Positions 1-8,110 of a stretch of DNA of 64,000 bases are shown piece after piece. This DNA is from Chryseobacterium sp. ON_d1 (GTDB lineage: Bacteria; Bacteroidota; Bacteroidia; Flavobacteriales; Weeksellaceae). The notes below the pieces were generated by a model. It made no database searches, was not told the DNA's origin, and saw nothing but the letters and a program-made list of their open reading frames with translations. The translations under genes were made by a program, and so were the position numbers. The stretch covers positions 186,001 to 250,000 of the forward strand of contig NZ_BJTC01000010.1 in NCBI RefSeq assembly GCF_006829085.1, given 5' to 3'. Every line of letters begins with the position of its first letter. Position 1 is the stretch's first letter.

Positions 1-1225
1 AACGGCTTATATTTTTGGAAACATCGAGGTTAACCGTATTTTGAAGAAAGCTGTGCGCGCCGGCGTAAAAACGTGTGGGTGATTTTGCCCCAAGTGAAGC
101 ATTATTGGTATTGTTTACATTATAATTGAAAGTATTACTTCCAAAGGTATTGCTAAGATCAAAAAGCCAGTCATTGGCATTATATTTTGCTCCCACAGCA
201 TAAGAAACATCATAGATCTGAGATGCCAGTGTGGGCTGAAAACCATTCGGGTAAATGGATGAAACGACATTAGATGTTTCGCTCGGAAGCCTTCTGAAAC
301 CAAAACCTCTTCCTTCTTTGATGCTGAAACCTCCGAAAGAATACAGTTTGAAGTTATCGTTGAAAGGATATTCCGAATTGAAAAATAACTGCCCCTGTCT
401 GATCTGAGCATCCCCGATCTGAAAATTAAAATCGTCGCGGGTCAATCCTCTTTTTTGAATTTCGGCATCATCCGCAGCTCTGGCCGCATCGGGATCATCT
501 GCAAATGCATAAGCAAAATTATTCCCAAAAATATCCAGGTCATGATTTTGTGTTCTTGTTGTCTTTCCTCTGTGGCTTAACTGCAGTGAAAGGTTAATAT
601 AACCGTCTTTCTTTCCTAATGAAGTTCCGTAGTTGGCTCCTGCCTGATAAGTATCACCATCGTTTCTTCCGCTTAATCCGTAAGTAAGGCTTGCCGAAGC
701 TCCGGCATTTTTCTTAAGAATAATATTGATCACCCCTGCAATGGCATCAGATCCATATTGTGCAGCAGCTCCATCTCTTAAAACTTCTATTCTGTCAATT
801 GCAATCACGGGAATAGTACTTAGGTCTGTTCCTACAGATCCATTCCCTACTGTATTCTGGTAGTTTACCAAAGAAGTAGAATGTCTTCTTTTTCCGTTAA
901 GCAAAACCAAGACCTGATCAGGTCCCATGCCTCTCAGGGTTACGGGATCAATATGCTCTGTACCATCTGAAGCAGACTGCCTCACGGCATTAAACGATGG
1001 AATCACATAATTCAGAAGATCCTGAGCTGTCATCTGTGGAGCGCTTCTCTGGATTTTGTCAATATTAATCACATCTACCGGAACTGGTGTCTCCAGCTTT
1101 GTTCTTTTGACATTACGGTTTCCAACGATGACAATATCCTCAATCTGTTTTCCTTTCTCCTCGCTCTCCTGAGCAGCCACCAAAATTACTCCAAGCAGCA
1201 ATACGGCTGTACTTAATTTTTTCAT
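1..1225 (-). CDS. TonB-dependent receptor, 5' part (truncated by window edge)
   Basis: Outer-membrane receptor that would import a ligand using TonB energy. About 408 codons are present and the rest of the barrel lies off the left edge. Seen: a signal peptide ending near VAAQ (residues 1-19), a TonB-box-like EDIVIVG at 29-35, and a plug domain at about 40-170 with LRGMGPDQVLVLLNGKRR and EVLRDGAAAQYGSDAIAG, followed by aromatic-rich barrel strands. The start is the ATG at 1223-1225, which gives a good signal peptide. No SusD partner is visible on this side. A SAM-I riboswitch lies directly upstream on the same strand, so the ligand is probably linked to methionine or SAM metabolism (inference). 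The ligand cannot be read from the sequence. Confidence 0.93.
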   Translation of the reverse strand, partial: MKKLSTAVLLLGVILVAAQESEEKGKQIEDIVIVGNRNVKRTKLETPVPVDVINIDKIQRSAPQMTAQDLLNYVIPSFNAVRQSASDGTEHIDPVTLRGMGPDQVLVLLNGKRRHSTSLVNYQNTVGNGSVGTDLSTIPVIAIDRIEVLRDGAAAQYGSDAIAGVINIILKKNAGASASLTYGLSGRNDGDTYQAGANYGTSLGKKDGYINLSLQLSHRGKTTRTQNHDLDIFGNNFAYAFADDPDAARAADDAEIQKRGLTRDDFNFQIGDAQIRQGQLFFNSEYPFNDNFKLYSFGGFSIKEGRGFGFRRLPSETSNVVSSIYPNGFQPTLASQIYDVSYAVGAKYNANDWLFDLSNTFGSNTFNYNVNNTNNASLGAKSPTRFYAGAHSFLQNTVNLDVSKNISR

Positions 1226-1313
1226 TTTTTTGCCAATTAATCATTTACTCCAACGGATTCTTCCGCAGACACACAAGACTTCAAGAAATGGAATTCATAT
1301 AGAGTATTGATCT

Positions 1314-1418
1314 CACTTATCTCCCCCTTTGGGTTGGAATTAGCACCTTTACACTTCTGGAACCGTGCAGGTTGCTAAGGTTTCACGGGGCCAAATCCCT
1401 CCACCTTTCTTGATAAAT
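1314..1418 (-). promoter_or_regulatory. SAM-I (S-box) riboswitch
   Basis: On the minus strand the RNA shows the SAM-I core in order: a P1 strand ATTTATC, the kink-turn and P2 region AAGAAAGGTGGAGGGA, the TTGGCCCC / GTGAAACCTTAGCAACC segment, the GGTGCTAATTCC block, and a closing GGGGGAGATAAGT that pairs back to P1. These are the most conserved elements of the family. The aptamer sits about 90 nt upstream of the TonB-dependent receptor start and just downstream of a good promoter. I could not identify a clear expression-platform terminator in the 1226-1313 linker, so control may act on translation (inference). Confidence 0.95.
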
Positions 1419-1424
1419 CTACCG

Positions 1425-1454
1425 CAAAAGTAGACTATTTTTTTGAACTTACAA
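1425..1454 (-). promoter_or_regulatory. Promoter of the riboswitch/TonB receptor transcript
   Basis: On the minus strand TTG (1452-1454) is followed after exactly 19 bp by TACTTTTG (1425-1432), matching the Bacteroidetes primary-sigma consensus TTG-N19-TAnnTTTG. Transcription would begin a few bases before the riboswitch P1 helix. The TTG falls inside the T-tract of the terminator of the upstream gene. Confidence 0.8.
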
Positions 1455-1459
1455 AAAAA

Positions 1460-1487
1460 GACAAATCTGCTGATCCGCAAATTTGCC
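1460..1487 (-). terminator. Rho-independent terminator of the GH13 gene
   Basis: An 11-bp stem (1460-1470 with 1477-1487, two G-T pairs) around a 6-base loop, followed on the minus strand by seven T residues. It lies 22 bp after the stop codon of the GH13 gene. Confidence 0.8.
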
Positions 1488-1509
1488 TTTTTACTGTATT
1501 GTATTTATT

Positions 1510-4347
1510 TTATAGAATAATCATCTTTTGAATTACCATTCCTGTGTCTGATTTCAGCTGTACCAGATAGGTTCCTGCCGGATAATTGATTTTCACTTCG
1601 CGGATGCCATTTTCCTTTTCCAGTTTGAATGAACTCAACCTTTTACCAGTCATATCAAAAATGGAAATCTCTCCGTTTTTTGCTTGGTTGTAAATTAATT
1701 TAGCTGCCCCGTTCCGAATCGGATTATCTGCAATCAGAAGAGATAGCTTGTTAGCGGCATTGGTACCCGCTGTTGATAAAGCACCTGCATAATTACCGAA
1801 GATTCTGAACTCTCCCGGCTGCAGAGTGATTGGTGTTATTATAGAAACCACATTCAAAATACTGTCATCCATCAGATTCTGCCATTGACCCGTGTAAGGA
1901 AAATAAGGAATAACATTTTGTACAGAAGTAGCATAATTGGCCAATACCACTATATTTTTTATCCCTGTGGTAATAGCTGTATCATATAAATAAATCCTGG
2001 TGATCAGTCCGTTTGGATCATTTGCAAGATTATTGGATTCTATGCTGTAAGTTTTGGTTTTGAAAATCTGATGAGCATTTCTGATCGCGATAATTTTAGC
2101 CCATGTATCATACACAGCCTTTCTGTTCACATTGGTATCATATCCTAAAGTGAATGCAACAGGTTTTTCATCCGTTCTGCAACTACTGTTGATGGAGCCG
2201 TCCGCACATCTGTTGATGCTGAATTCATAACCTAATTCTCCAAACTGCCAGATCATTTTAGGCCCCGGAATGGTAAAGAAGGTTGCACCGAAAGTTTTCA
2301 TTCTGTCAAGAGCTGTATTCAGGTTTTTAACATCATAACTTCCATTTACTGCACCGTAGGCAAGATTTTTAAACATCAGTCTTTCCTCATCATGGCTTTC
2401 TCCATAGCCTACAGCACTCATATTCGTAAAGCCGTGAAGGCTGTGATTCATACGGTCGTAGTTGCTGTTCTCCTTATATCCCATCGTATTCTGATTATAA
2501 GGGTCTGTCTGTTTATTCCAAAGCATAACACCTTTTCCTTCTGCTATTCTGTAGTTAGCCCATTGTTGTTCTTCTGCATCTGTTCCCAGATGTTCAAAGA
2601 TCATGTAAGAATTTGGATCAATAGCCCATTGTCTGTCTGCATAGTGTTTCATAATATCCACTCTGTCCTGCTGATAAGCATTCGTACAGGCGTCATCATT
2701 TGCAGAGCAGCTTTGAGTGAATCCTTTGGTTAAATCCCAGCGGAATCCGTCTATATGATATTCAGTAAGCCATTGCTGAAGACATCTTTCAACGTAATAT
2801 TGCGTTGAAGGACTGGTATGGTTAAAATCATTGAATACATTGTATGAATGCTTTGGAACCTGATTAAAGTAAGGATTATCCGGGGCTACATCGCCATAGC
2901 CATCACCATCCGGATCTATGTTCCAGAGCCTTACCAAAGGTGAACGTCCTGTAGCGTGGTTGAATGCCACATCGAGAATCACCGCAATCCCGTTCTGATG
3001 GCAGAGGTCTACAAATTCTTTGAATTTTTCGGGAGTTCCATAAGCTTTGTCCAATGCATAATGGAAAGAAGTATTATATCCCCATGAAAGGTTTCCGTCA
3101 AATTCCATGATGGGAAGCAGTTCTATCGCATTGATTTTTAAATTCTTTAAATAAGAAATTTTACTGATTAATGACTGCCAGTTCTTTTCCTGAGTAAAGT
3201 CTCTCAATAATAATTCATAGACAACCAGATTTTCTTTGGCCGGTCTTTGAAAATTGGCAACCTGCCAGTTATAAGCAGTCTGCCCTGTTTTAAATGTTGA
3301 AACTTCAAAACCCTGTCCGGCAGGAAATGCAGACAAGTTCGGGTAGGTAGCAGCAGAAATCCACTGATCATCATAAGAAGATAAAATTTGTGGTGAATAA
3401 GGGTCTGCTACTTTTCTCAGATCATTTGTCCTGTATTGGAAGGTGTAGAGCTGCTGAGGAGTCAAACCAATCAGTTCAATCCAGTACAGATCAGGATTAG
3501 CTGTATCTCTTTTCATTAAATACGTATCATTCACCATCCAGTTATTGAAGCTTCCGATGACATGGACAAAGTTTTTACCAGGAGCATATAAGGCCAGTCC
3601 TACTTTGGTCTGATCTGTCGGATGATAGTTGATTCCCTGTCTGATCCAGTTGGGTATTGCTTCAGAAACTACGTTTCTCGGGACTTGTAAAATAAATGTT
3701 GCAGCCTTAGAATTGGATCCCTGTGTGGCAACCAGCTCCATATTGGTATCCTGAGTAACGGTATAACTGTAGGAATAAGATTGTGAAGGCGTTGTTGCAG
3801 CATTGATAACAGTTCCGTTGGCTTTCAACTGAAATGTTGCGTTGACGTTGGTTGTCGCGGTGATATTGATAGAATTCCCTACCGGAACAGAGGTCAGGCT
3901 ATTTGCCAGAGGATTGGTAAGGCTTAAGCTTAAAGTACCCACATTGACAAAAATATCAGGAGAAGTCTGATGTGATCCTGTTTTATCTTTTAATAAAAAC
4001 CCAAACCTGCCGATTCCTGTTCTCCCAAAGAAAGCAGTTGGAGTAAAAGTAAGTGAATAGCTGTCTGTTGCAGCATTATAATTCAGCTTATTCAAATCGT
4101 TGGAACTGTTCCAGCTTCCATTGGTAGGACAATCCTGACTGTTCTGATAATTGGTATCAAACGACCAGCTCCAGATATAAATGGCGTTATTGGAAACTCC
4201 CCAGGCAGATTCGTCAATCTGATCTCCCGGAACGGTAAGCGTAATAGCATCAGATTCATTGAACGGATTGGGAGAAATCGTATAATTAATCTGCCCAAAC
4301 ACACCCATTGTAATCAGCAGAAAAACAACGGAATAAAATTTTCTCAT
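1510..4347 (-). CDS. Secreted GH13 alpha-amylase-family glycosidase with T9SS sorting domain
   Basis: Extracellular alpha-glucan-active enzyme of family GH13, 945 aa. A signal peptide (about 1-19) is followed by Ig-like/E-set regions, including a CBM48-like segment near 252-270 (FVHVIGSFNNW), and a TIM barrel at about 370-800. All four GH13 signature regions are readable: DVAFNH at 459-464, GFRWDL with the nucleophile D538, IFEHLG with the acid/base E585, and ESHDE with the transition-state H652/D653. The last 75 or so residues (ISIFDMTGKRL ... GTYLVQLKSDTG) are a type A T9SS C-terminal domain, so the protein should cross the outer membrane through T9SS. Substrate (starch, glycogen or pullulan) cannot be decided. 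The next upstream gene on this strand also encodes T9SS cargo. Confidence 0.93.
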   Translation of the reverse strand: MRKFYSVVFLLITMGVFGQINYTISPNPFNESDAITLTVPGDQIDESAWGVSNNAIYIWSWSFDTNYQNSQDCPTNGSWNSSNDLNKLNYNAATDSYSLTFTPTAFFGRTGIGRFGFLLKDKTGSHQTSPDIFVNVGTLSLSLTNPLANSLTSVPVGNSINITATTNVNATFQLKANGTVINAATTPSQSYSYSYTVTQDTNMELVATQGSNSKAATFILQVPRNVVSEAIPNWIRQGINYHPTDQTKVGLALYAPGKNFVHVIGSFNNWMVNDTYLMKRDTANPDLYWIELIGLTPQQLYTFQYRTNDLRKVADPYSPQILSSYDDQWISAATYPNLSAFPAGQGFEVSTFKTGQTAYNWQVANFQRPAKENLVVYELLLRDFTQEKNWQSLISKISYLKNLKINAIELLPIMEFDGNLSWGYNTSFHYALDKAYGTPEKFKEFVDLCHQNGIAVILDVAFNHATGRSPLVRLWNIDPDGDGYGDVAPDNPYFNQVPKHSYNVFNDFNHTSPSTQYYVERCLQQWLTEYHIDGFRWDLTKGFTQSCSANDDACTNAYQQDRVDIMKHYADRQWAIDPNSYMIFEHLGTDAEEQQWANYRIAEGKGVMLWNKQTDPYNQNTMGYKENSNYDRMNHSLHGFTNMSAVGYGESHDEERLMFKNLAYGAVNGSYDVKNLNTALDRMKTFGATFFTIPGPKMIWQFGELGYEFSINRCADGSINSSCRTDEKPVAFTLGYDTNVNRKAVYDTWAKIIAIRNAHQIFKTKTYSIESNNLANDPNGLITRIYLYDTAITTGIKNIVVLANYATSVQNVIPYFPYTGQWQNLMDDSILNVVSIITPITLQPGEFRIFGNYAGALSTAGTNAANKLSLLIADNPIRNGAAKLIYNQAKNGEISIFDMTGKRLSSFKLEKENGIREVKINYPAGTYLVQLKSDTGMVIQKMIIL

Positions 4348-4450
4348 GTCTTATTTTTTATCGAATATAGGATTAATTTTTGTTCATATTGACTATTTTT
4401 ATTCAGTTCCCGGTAATATTGCCGTTTTCAGAAGAAAATAAATAAAAAAG

Positions 4451-4471
4451 ACTCATGAAATTTTCATGAGC
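4451..4471 (-). terminator. Terminator of the FISUMP/T9SS gene
   Basis: CTCATGA-AATT-TTCATGAG hairpin followed on the minus strand by a T-rich run (TTTTTTATTTATTT). It is about 65 bp after the stop codon at 4537. Confidence 0.65.
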
Positions 4472-4536
4472 CTTCCAATAAAAGTAATTGTAATGAACTA
4501 TTTTTTATAGGGCGAATATCTTACCATTCAATTGGA

Positions 4537-6615
4537 TTAATCTTTTATAATCTTTTTAGAAACGATCTGTCCGTTCTTTAATTTTAATTCTACGATGTAT
4601 AATCCTGAAGCAAATTCAGTCATGTTGATCTGATTGTCCGAAAATTGCACATTCATTCTTTGTCCTACCGCATTGATAATATTTACTTTGTCAATCCCTG
4701 AATCAGATTTAACCATAAGAATTCCTTTTGTAGGGTTAGGATAGATTCCCACCACATCATTTTTAAGTTTAATTTCTGATGTGCTCAAAGAAGATGTAGG
4801 TTTGATGCATCTTACTGATGATCCCTGTCCTCTCATGGCACCAGCCGACGGATTCGCAATTGTTGATCCGATATACAGATATTTTCCTCCTAAGCTTGAC
4901 GTATCAGAGCTCCAGAAATATCCTCTTTGTCCTACAAAAGTAAAGTCACCATTACCTGAGCTTCTATATCCACCTGCCGGTAATTTAAGACTACTGTTAT
5001 AAGCAGTTGCCGGATTGGAGATACCTTCAGCCCCTACTAAAGCTGACCAGTCTGCCTGAGAGGGCATTTTCCAATCTGCACCTATTGCTTTACAAGGATC
5101 TGCTCCGACCGATGCATTAACATCAGCAACAGAGACACCAGTCCATGTATCTCCGCTTGCAAAACCAGCCCACCAAGCCGGAGAGCCCGCAATATACCCC
5201 CCTCCTGTAGCGCCTGTCCCTTCAGGAGTATTCGGTGATGGAGCCTGTACTACCTGAGAGTTTCTCAGCTGGTGGCCATCATCCCATCTTCCCCACTGGA
5301 AGAGATCTCCATATGAATTGGCATCAGCTGCTGATGAAGCAACCTGTGTACTTCCCAGGTTCTGCTGAAGCCATATTTTTCCATCTGCTCCTCTTACGGT
5401 GGTATAAGCAACCTGCTGGCCGCGATACATAAAACTTACACAGCCTATATCACCTGTATTATTTCCGGGGTCTGTATTGCTGCATGTTTGTGGATTTAGG
5501 TTCAGAGAAATTCTTTTAACTTTTGTTGTATCATCGGAATACGCCAGAACCAGGTAATTTTGTGACTTATCTATGGCCAGATCGTTGTATTTTGCTTCAC
5601 CATCTGAAACAAAGTCTCCCCCAAAAGGAATCCAGTTTTGTGAATCGTCTAACTTATAAACGGTATTTCTAAGGAAATTATCATTTTCAAAACGGCTGGC
5701 TACCACATATGGTGTTCCAGATCCGGTTACCGCCAGAGCAATGTGCTGAACTTTCCCATCTGAAAAGTTAGCATTTCCAACCTGGATCCAGGAGTTCCCG
5801 TCAAATTTTTTAACATTCAGTTTTTTTCCTTCTCCTGAATTTGAAACATAAGCTACATAAATCGTATTGGTTCCGTCCAAAGCGATATCAGCATTGTACT
5901 GCTCACCTGATGAAGCAGCATCTACAGCTCCTCCTCCTACCAGACTCCAATCTTGTAATGGGCCTGCATCTGTACTGTTCTGATAAACCTTTAAACCTCC
6001 GGAAACATTACATGTATAGATCATGTTATTGGTTCCGATAACCATTTCAGCAAATTCAGCACCTCCTGAAAATCCTGAATTTCCAACCTGCTCCCAGGCA
6101 CCTCCAAAATATCGTTTTACTGTTCCGGAACCATAAGATCCATAAGTAAATATAATATTATCTGAAGATACTGCAGAAGCCTGGTAGTTCACAGCACTAT
6201 CTGTAGCGTTAGGAAGCTGAGACCATAAAGATCCTGTAAACAGACGTACTTCCATTCCGGACCCAGGATAACTCAGCTGATTGGTATAATAAATACTGTT
6301 TCCGTTCGGGCTTACAGATAATGAATTGTAAGTGGCTATTCCAGTAGTTACTCCGGCAGTTCCACCCAAATAAGACCAGGAACTTCCGTTAAATTTCTGA
6401 ACAGAACCCTTGGCTACAGAAACATCATAATAAGACAGATAGTAATTCCCCGAGTTATCAATAACAAGATTATTATAACCACTTCCCCCAGCAGATACAT
6501 TCTGAACACCTCCTACATTCTCCCATTGCTGAGCACACAGAGAGCCTCCTGCGATGGTGAGCAGCGCTAATCCCTTACTGATTTTTTGTATTGCAAAATG
6601 TAAATCTCTAAACAT
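4537..6615 (-). CDS. Secreted FISUMP-domain protein with beta-propeller-like repeats and T9SS sorting domain
   Basis: 692-aa exported protein of unknown role. The N-terminus carries a signal peptide ending near GGSLCAQ (about residue 29). Residues about 30-370 hold repeated segments with WxxVG, YVAYVS and ALAVTGSGTPYVV motifs, resembling the blades of a beta-propeller. Residues about 385-610 match the FISUMP (Fibrobacter succinogenes major paralogous) domain: DGKIWLQQNLG, YGDLFQWGRWDDGHQ, WKMPSQADWSALVG and the terminal SVRCIK. The final 75 residues (IYPNPTKGILMV to VSKKIIKD) form a T9SS type A C-terminal domain. The gene is probably transcribed alone, since terminators lie on both sides. A surface or extracellular location is well supported; the function is not. 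Confidence 0.85.
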   Translation of the reverse strand: MFRDLHFAIQKISKGLALLTIAGGSLCAQQWENVGGVQNVSAGGSGYNNLVIDNSGNYYLSYYDVSVAKGSVQKFNGSSWSYLGGTAGVTTGIATYNSLSVSPNGNSIYYTNQLSYPGSGMEVRLFTGSLWSQLPNATDSAVNYQASAVSSDNIIFTYGSYGSGTVKRYFGGAWEQVGNSGFSGGAEFAEMVIGTNNMIYTCNVSGGLKVYQNSTDAGPLQDWSLVGGGAVDAASSGEQYNADIALDGTNTIYVAYVSNSGEGKKLNVKKFDGNSWIQVGNANFSDGKVQHIALAVTGSGTPYVVASRFENDNFLRNTVYKLDDSQNWIPFGGDFVSDGEAKYNDLAIDKSQNYLVLAYSDDTTKVKRISLNLNPQTCSNTDPGNNTGDIGCVSFMYRGQQVAYTTVRGADGKIWLQQNLGSTQVASSAADANSYGDLFQWGRWDDGHQLRNSQVVQAPSPNTPEGTGATGGGYIAGSPAWWAGFASGDTWTGVSVADVNASVGADPCKAIGADWKMPSQADWSALVGAEGISNPATAYNSSLKLPAGGYRSSGNGDFTFVGQRGYFWSSDTSSLGGKYLYIGSTIANPSAGAMRGQGSSVRCIKPTSSLSTSEIKLKNDVVGIYPNPTKGILMVKSDSGIDKVNIINAVGQRMNVQFSDNQINMTEFASGLYIVELKLKNGQIVSKKIIKD

Positions 6616-6660
6616 ACAAAATATTATTTTTAATTATTCTAAATTTAATTTAATTTTGCG

Positions 6661-6668
6661 CAAAAGTA
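6661..6668 (-). promoter_or_regulatory. Candidate -7 element for the FISUMP gene
   Basis: Minus-strand TACTTTTG fits TAnnTTTG and lies 45 bp before the ATG at 6615. No TTG is seen at the expected -33 position, so support is partial. Confidence 0.4.
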
Positions 6669-6767
6669 CCTCAGATTATTAATCCCAGGTTATCATTTTC
6701 GAACTTTTGATTATCCTACAGGGGATTTTACATTAAGTAGTTGTATCATAGCTGTAAAATATGCTGT

Positions 6768-7640
6768 ATGAAAAAACCATTTAAAAGTGGACTGCTGTTC
6801 AGCTCCGAAGACATCAAAATCATTATGCAGGAAGACCTGTGTCCTGACCAATCTTTAAGATCTCATATACTGGAGGGAAAATCAAGCTTTAATCTTATTT
6901 TCCTGCTGAGTGATGATATCAGTTTAGAGGCTCCTGATTGCGGAACGAAGTTTTTATTCAGAAAAAACCAGTACATCTTGCATTATTCTCCAAAGGAAAG
7001 CACGGCTGAACTTTGGACAGAAAAAATAGAAATCCTGAAATATCTTCAGATTCAGATGAGTTATCAGTATATTTCTAACCTGATCAATCCGGAACTTAAT
7101 CGTGAGAATGCTGAAATTCTTGAAAATATGGTCCTCAATCGTTTTCTATTCCTTCATAAAAACACGCCCCCTGAAATGACGGTTGAAATGCATATGATTG
7201 TAATGGAAATTGTGAGCAATACCAAGCGGGGAATCATGCAGAAATTATTGATTGAAGCCAAAATCATCAAGCTTCTTATTTTGGTATTTGAGCAGTTCAA
7301 TGAGAAAAATATATTGGAATCCGTTCCACAGACTCCTGAAATGATCAGAAAATTCATTGATGAGAATTATCACAGGAATATAAAAGCGGAAGAGATTGGA
7401 AAATATATTGGGATGAATCAAAACATTATCAGAAAAGAATTCAAAGCCCGATACCATACAACAATCGCTCATTATATCTCAGAACTCAGGATGCTGAAAG
7501 CTAAAAAGTTAATCACCAATAAAGAAATAATGATCAAAGAAATCGCAATAGAATGCGGTTACGAATATCTGCAGAATTTTACAAGGGCATTCAAAAAGAA
7601 GTTTGGCATATCTCCTGAACGTCTGAGGAATAATAAATAA
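6768..7640 (+). CDS. AraC-family transcriptional regulator
   Basis: 290-aa DNA-binding regulator. The C-terminal 100 residues form the double helix-turn-helix of the AraC/XylS family: IKAEEIGKYIGMNQNIIRKEFKARY is the first HTH region and IKEIAIECGYEYLQNFTRAFKKKFGISPERLR the second, with the usual GY and F-RAFKKKFGxSP signature. The N-terminal ~190 residues are not a recognisable cupin and carry no clear ligand motif. The frame is open from a TTG at 6741, but the ATG at 6768 gives a normal MKKPF start. It stands alone, divergent from the FISUMP gene, and its target is unknown. Confidence 0.88.
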   Translation: MKKPFKSGLLFSSEDIKIIMQEDLCPDQSLRSHILEGKSSFNLIFLLSDDISLEAPDCGTKFLFRKNQYILHYSPKESTAELWTEKIEILKYLQIQMSYQYISNLINPELNRENAEILENMVLNRFLFLHKNTPPEMTVEMHMIVMEIVSNTKRGIMQKLLIEAKIIKLLILVFEQFNEKNILESVPQTPEMIRKFIDENYHRNIKAEEIGKYIGMNQNIIRKEFKARYHTTIAHYISELRMLKAKKLITNKEIMIKEIAIECGYEYLQNFTRAFKKKFGISPERLRNNK

Positions 7641-7642
7641 GA

Positions 7643-7668
7643 AAACCGCTTAAAAAATTAAGCGGTTT
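7643..7668 (+). terminator. Terminator after the AraC gene
   Basis: Perfect 11-bp stem AAACCGCTTAA / TTAAGCGGTTT with an AAAA loop, starting 3 bp after the stop codon. The downstream T-run is short. Confidence 0.7.
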
Positions 7669-7732
7669 ATATATGTTGTTTTGCTTTGATATTACTTTTT
7701 CAGAATTCAGGTGAAAAAGCAATGACAATCAA

Positions 7733-8017
7733 TTAATGATGATGTCCGTGATCGTGAATGAAAGGTCCGTTTCCTTTAGGCTCGTTATAGATCACCTCTA
7801 CCCCTTCCTGCTCAGTAATAAGCTTTCTTCTGATGTCTTCAGGATCAAAAGGCTTTACTTTTCCGAAATACTCTTTCAAACCTTCAGTTAGCCACATTGG
7901 GATTACTAATCCGAAGAACATAAAAATACACCAGAACCCTACTAAGAACATAGTAATGAAGAAAATAGTCCATAGGAACTGGTAGAACGGCCAAAATGCT
8001 GATAAAATCGTTATCAT
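7733..8017 (-). CDS. Small two-helix membrane protein with His-rich tail
   Basis: 94-aa protein that I cannot name. The first 50 residues contain two hydrophobic segments (FWPFYQFLWTIFFITMFLV and IFMFFGLVIPMWL) and the C-terminal half is polar, ending HDHGHHH, which could bind metal. The frame is open to a TTG at 8038, but that TTG is part of a TATTTTTG promoter element, so the ATG at 8017 is the likelier start and leaves a short leader. The gene lies between the AraC gene and the class I fumarase and is on the same strand as the fumarase, 73 bp downstream of the fumarase stop. The small size, single copy and clean frame support a real gene, but no function is proposed. Confidence 0.7.
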   Translation of the reverse strand: MITILSAFWPFYQFLWTIFFITMFLVGFWCIFMFFGLVIPMWLTEGLKEYFGKVKPFDPEDIRRKLITEQEGVEVIYNEPKGNGPFIHDHGHHH

Positions 8018-8035
8018 TCTCTTAAAGATTTTAGG

Positions 8036-8066
8036 CAAAAATAGAACTTTTTTCCTTTTTACACAA
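8036..8066 (-). promoter_or_regulatory. Promoter of the His-tailed membrane protein gene
   Basis: Minus-strand TTG (8064-8066), 20 bp, then TATTTTTG (8036-8043). It sits 19 bp before the ATG at 8017 and argues against the upstream TTG start. Confidence 0.55.
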
Positions 8067-8110
8067 AAGATCAGCGTTCTATTTTGTTATTTATTTTAAT
8101 TTTAAACTAA

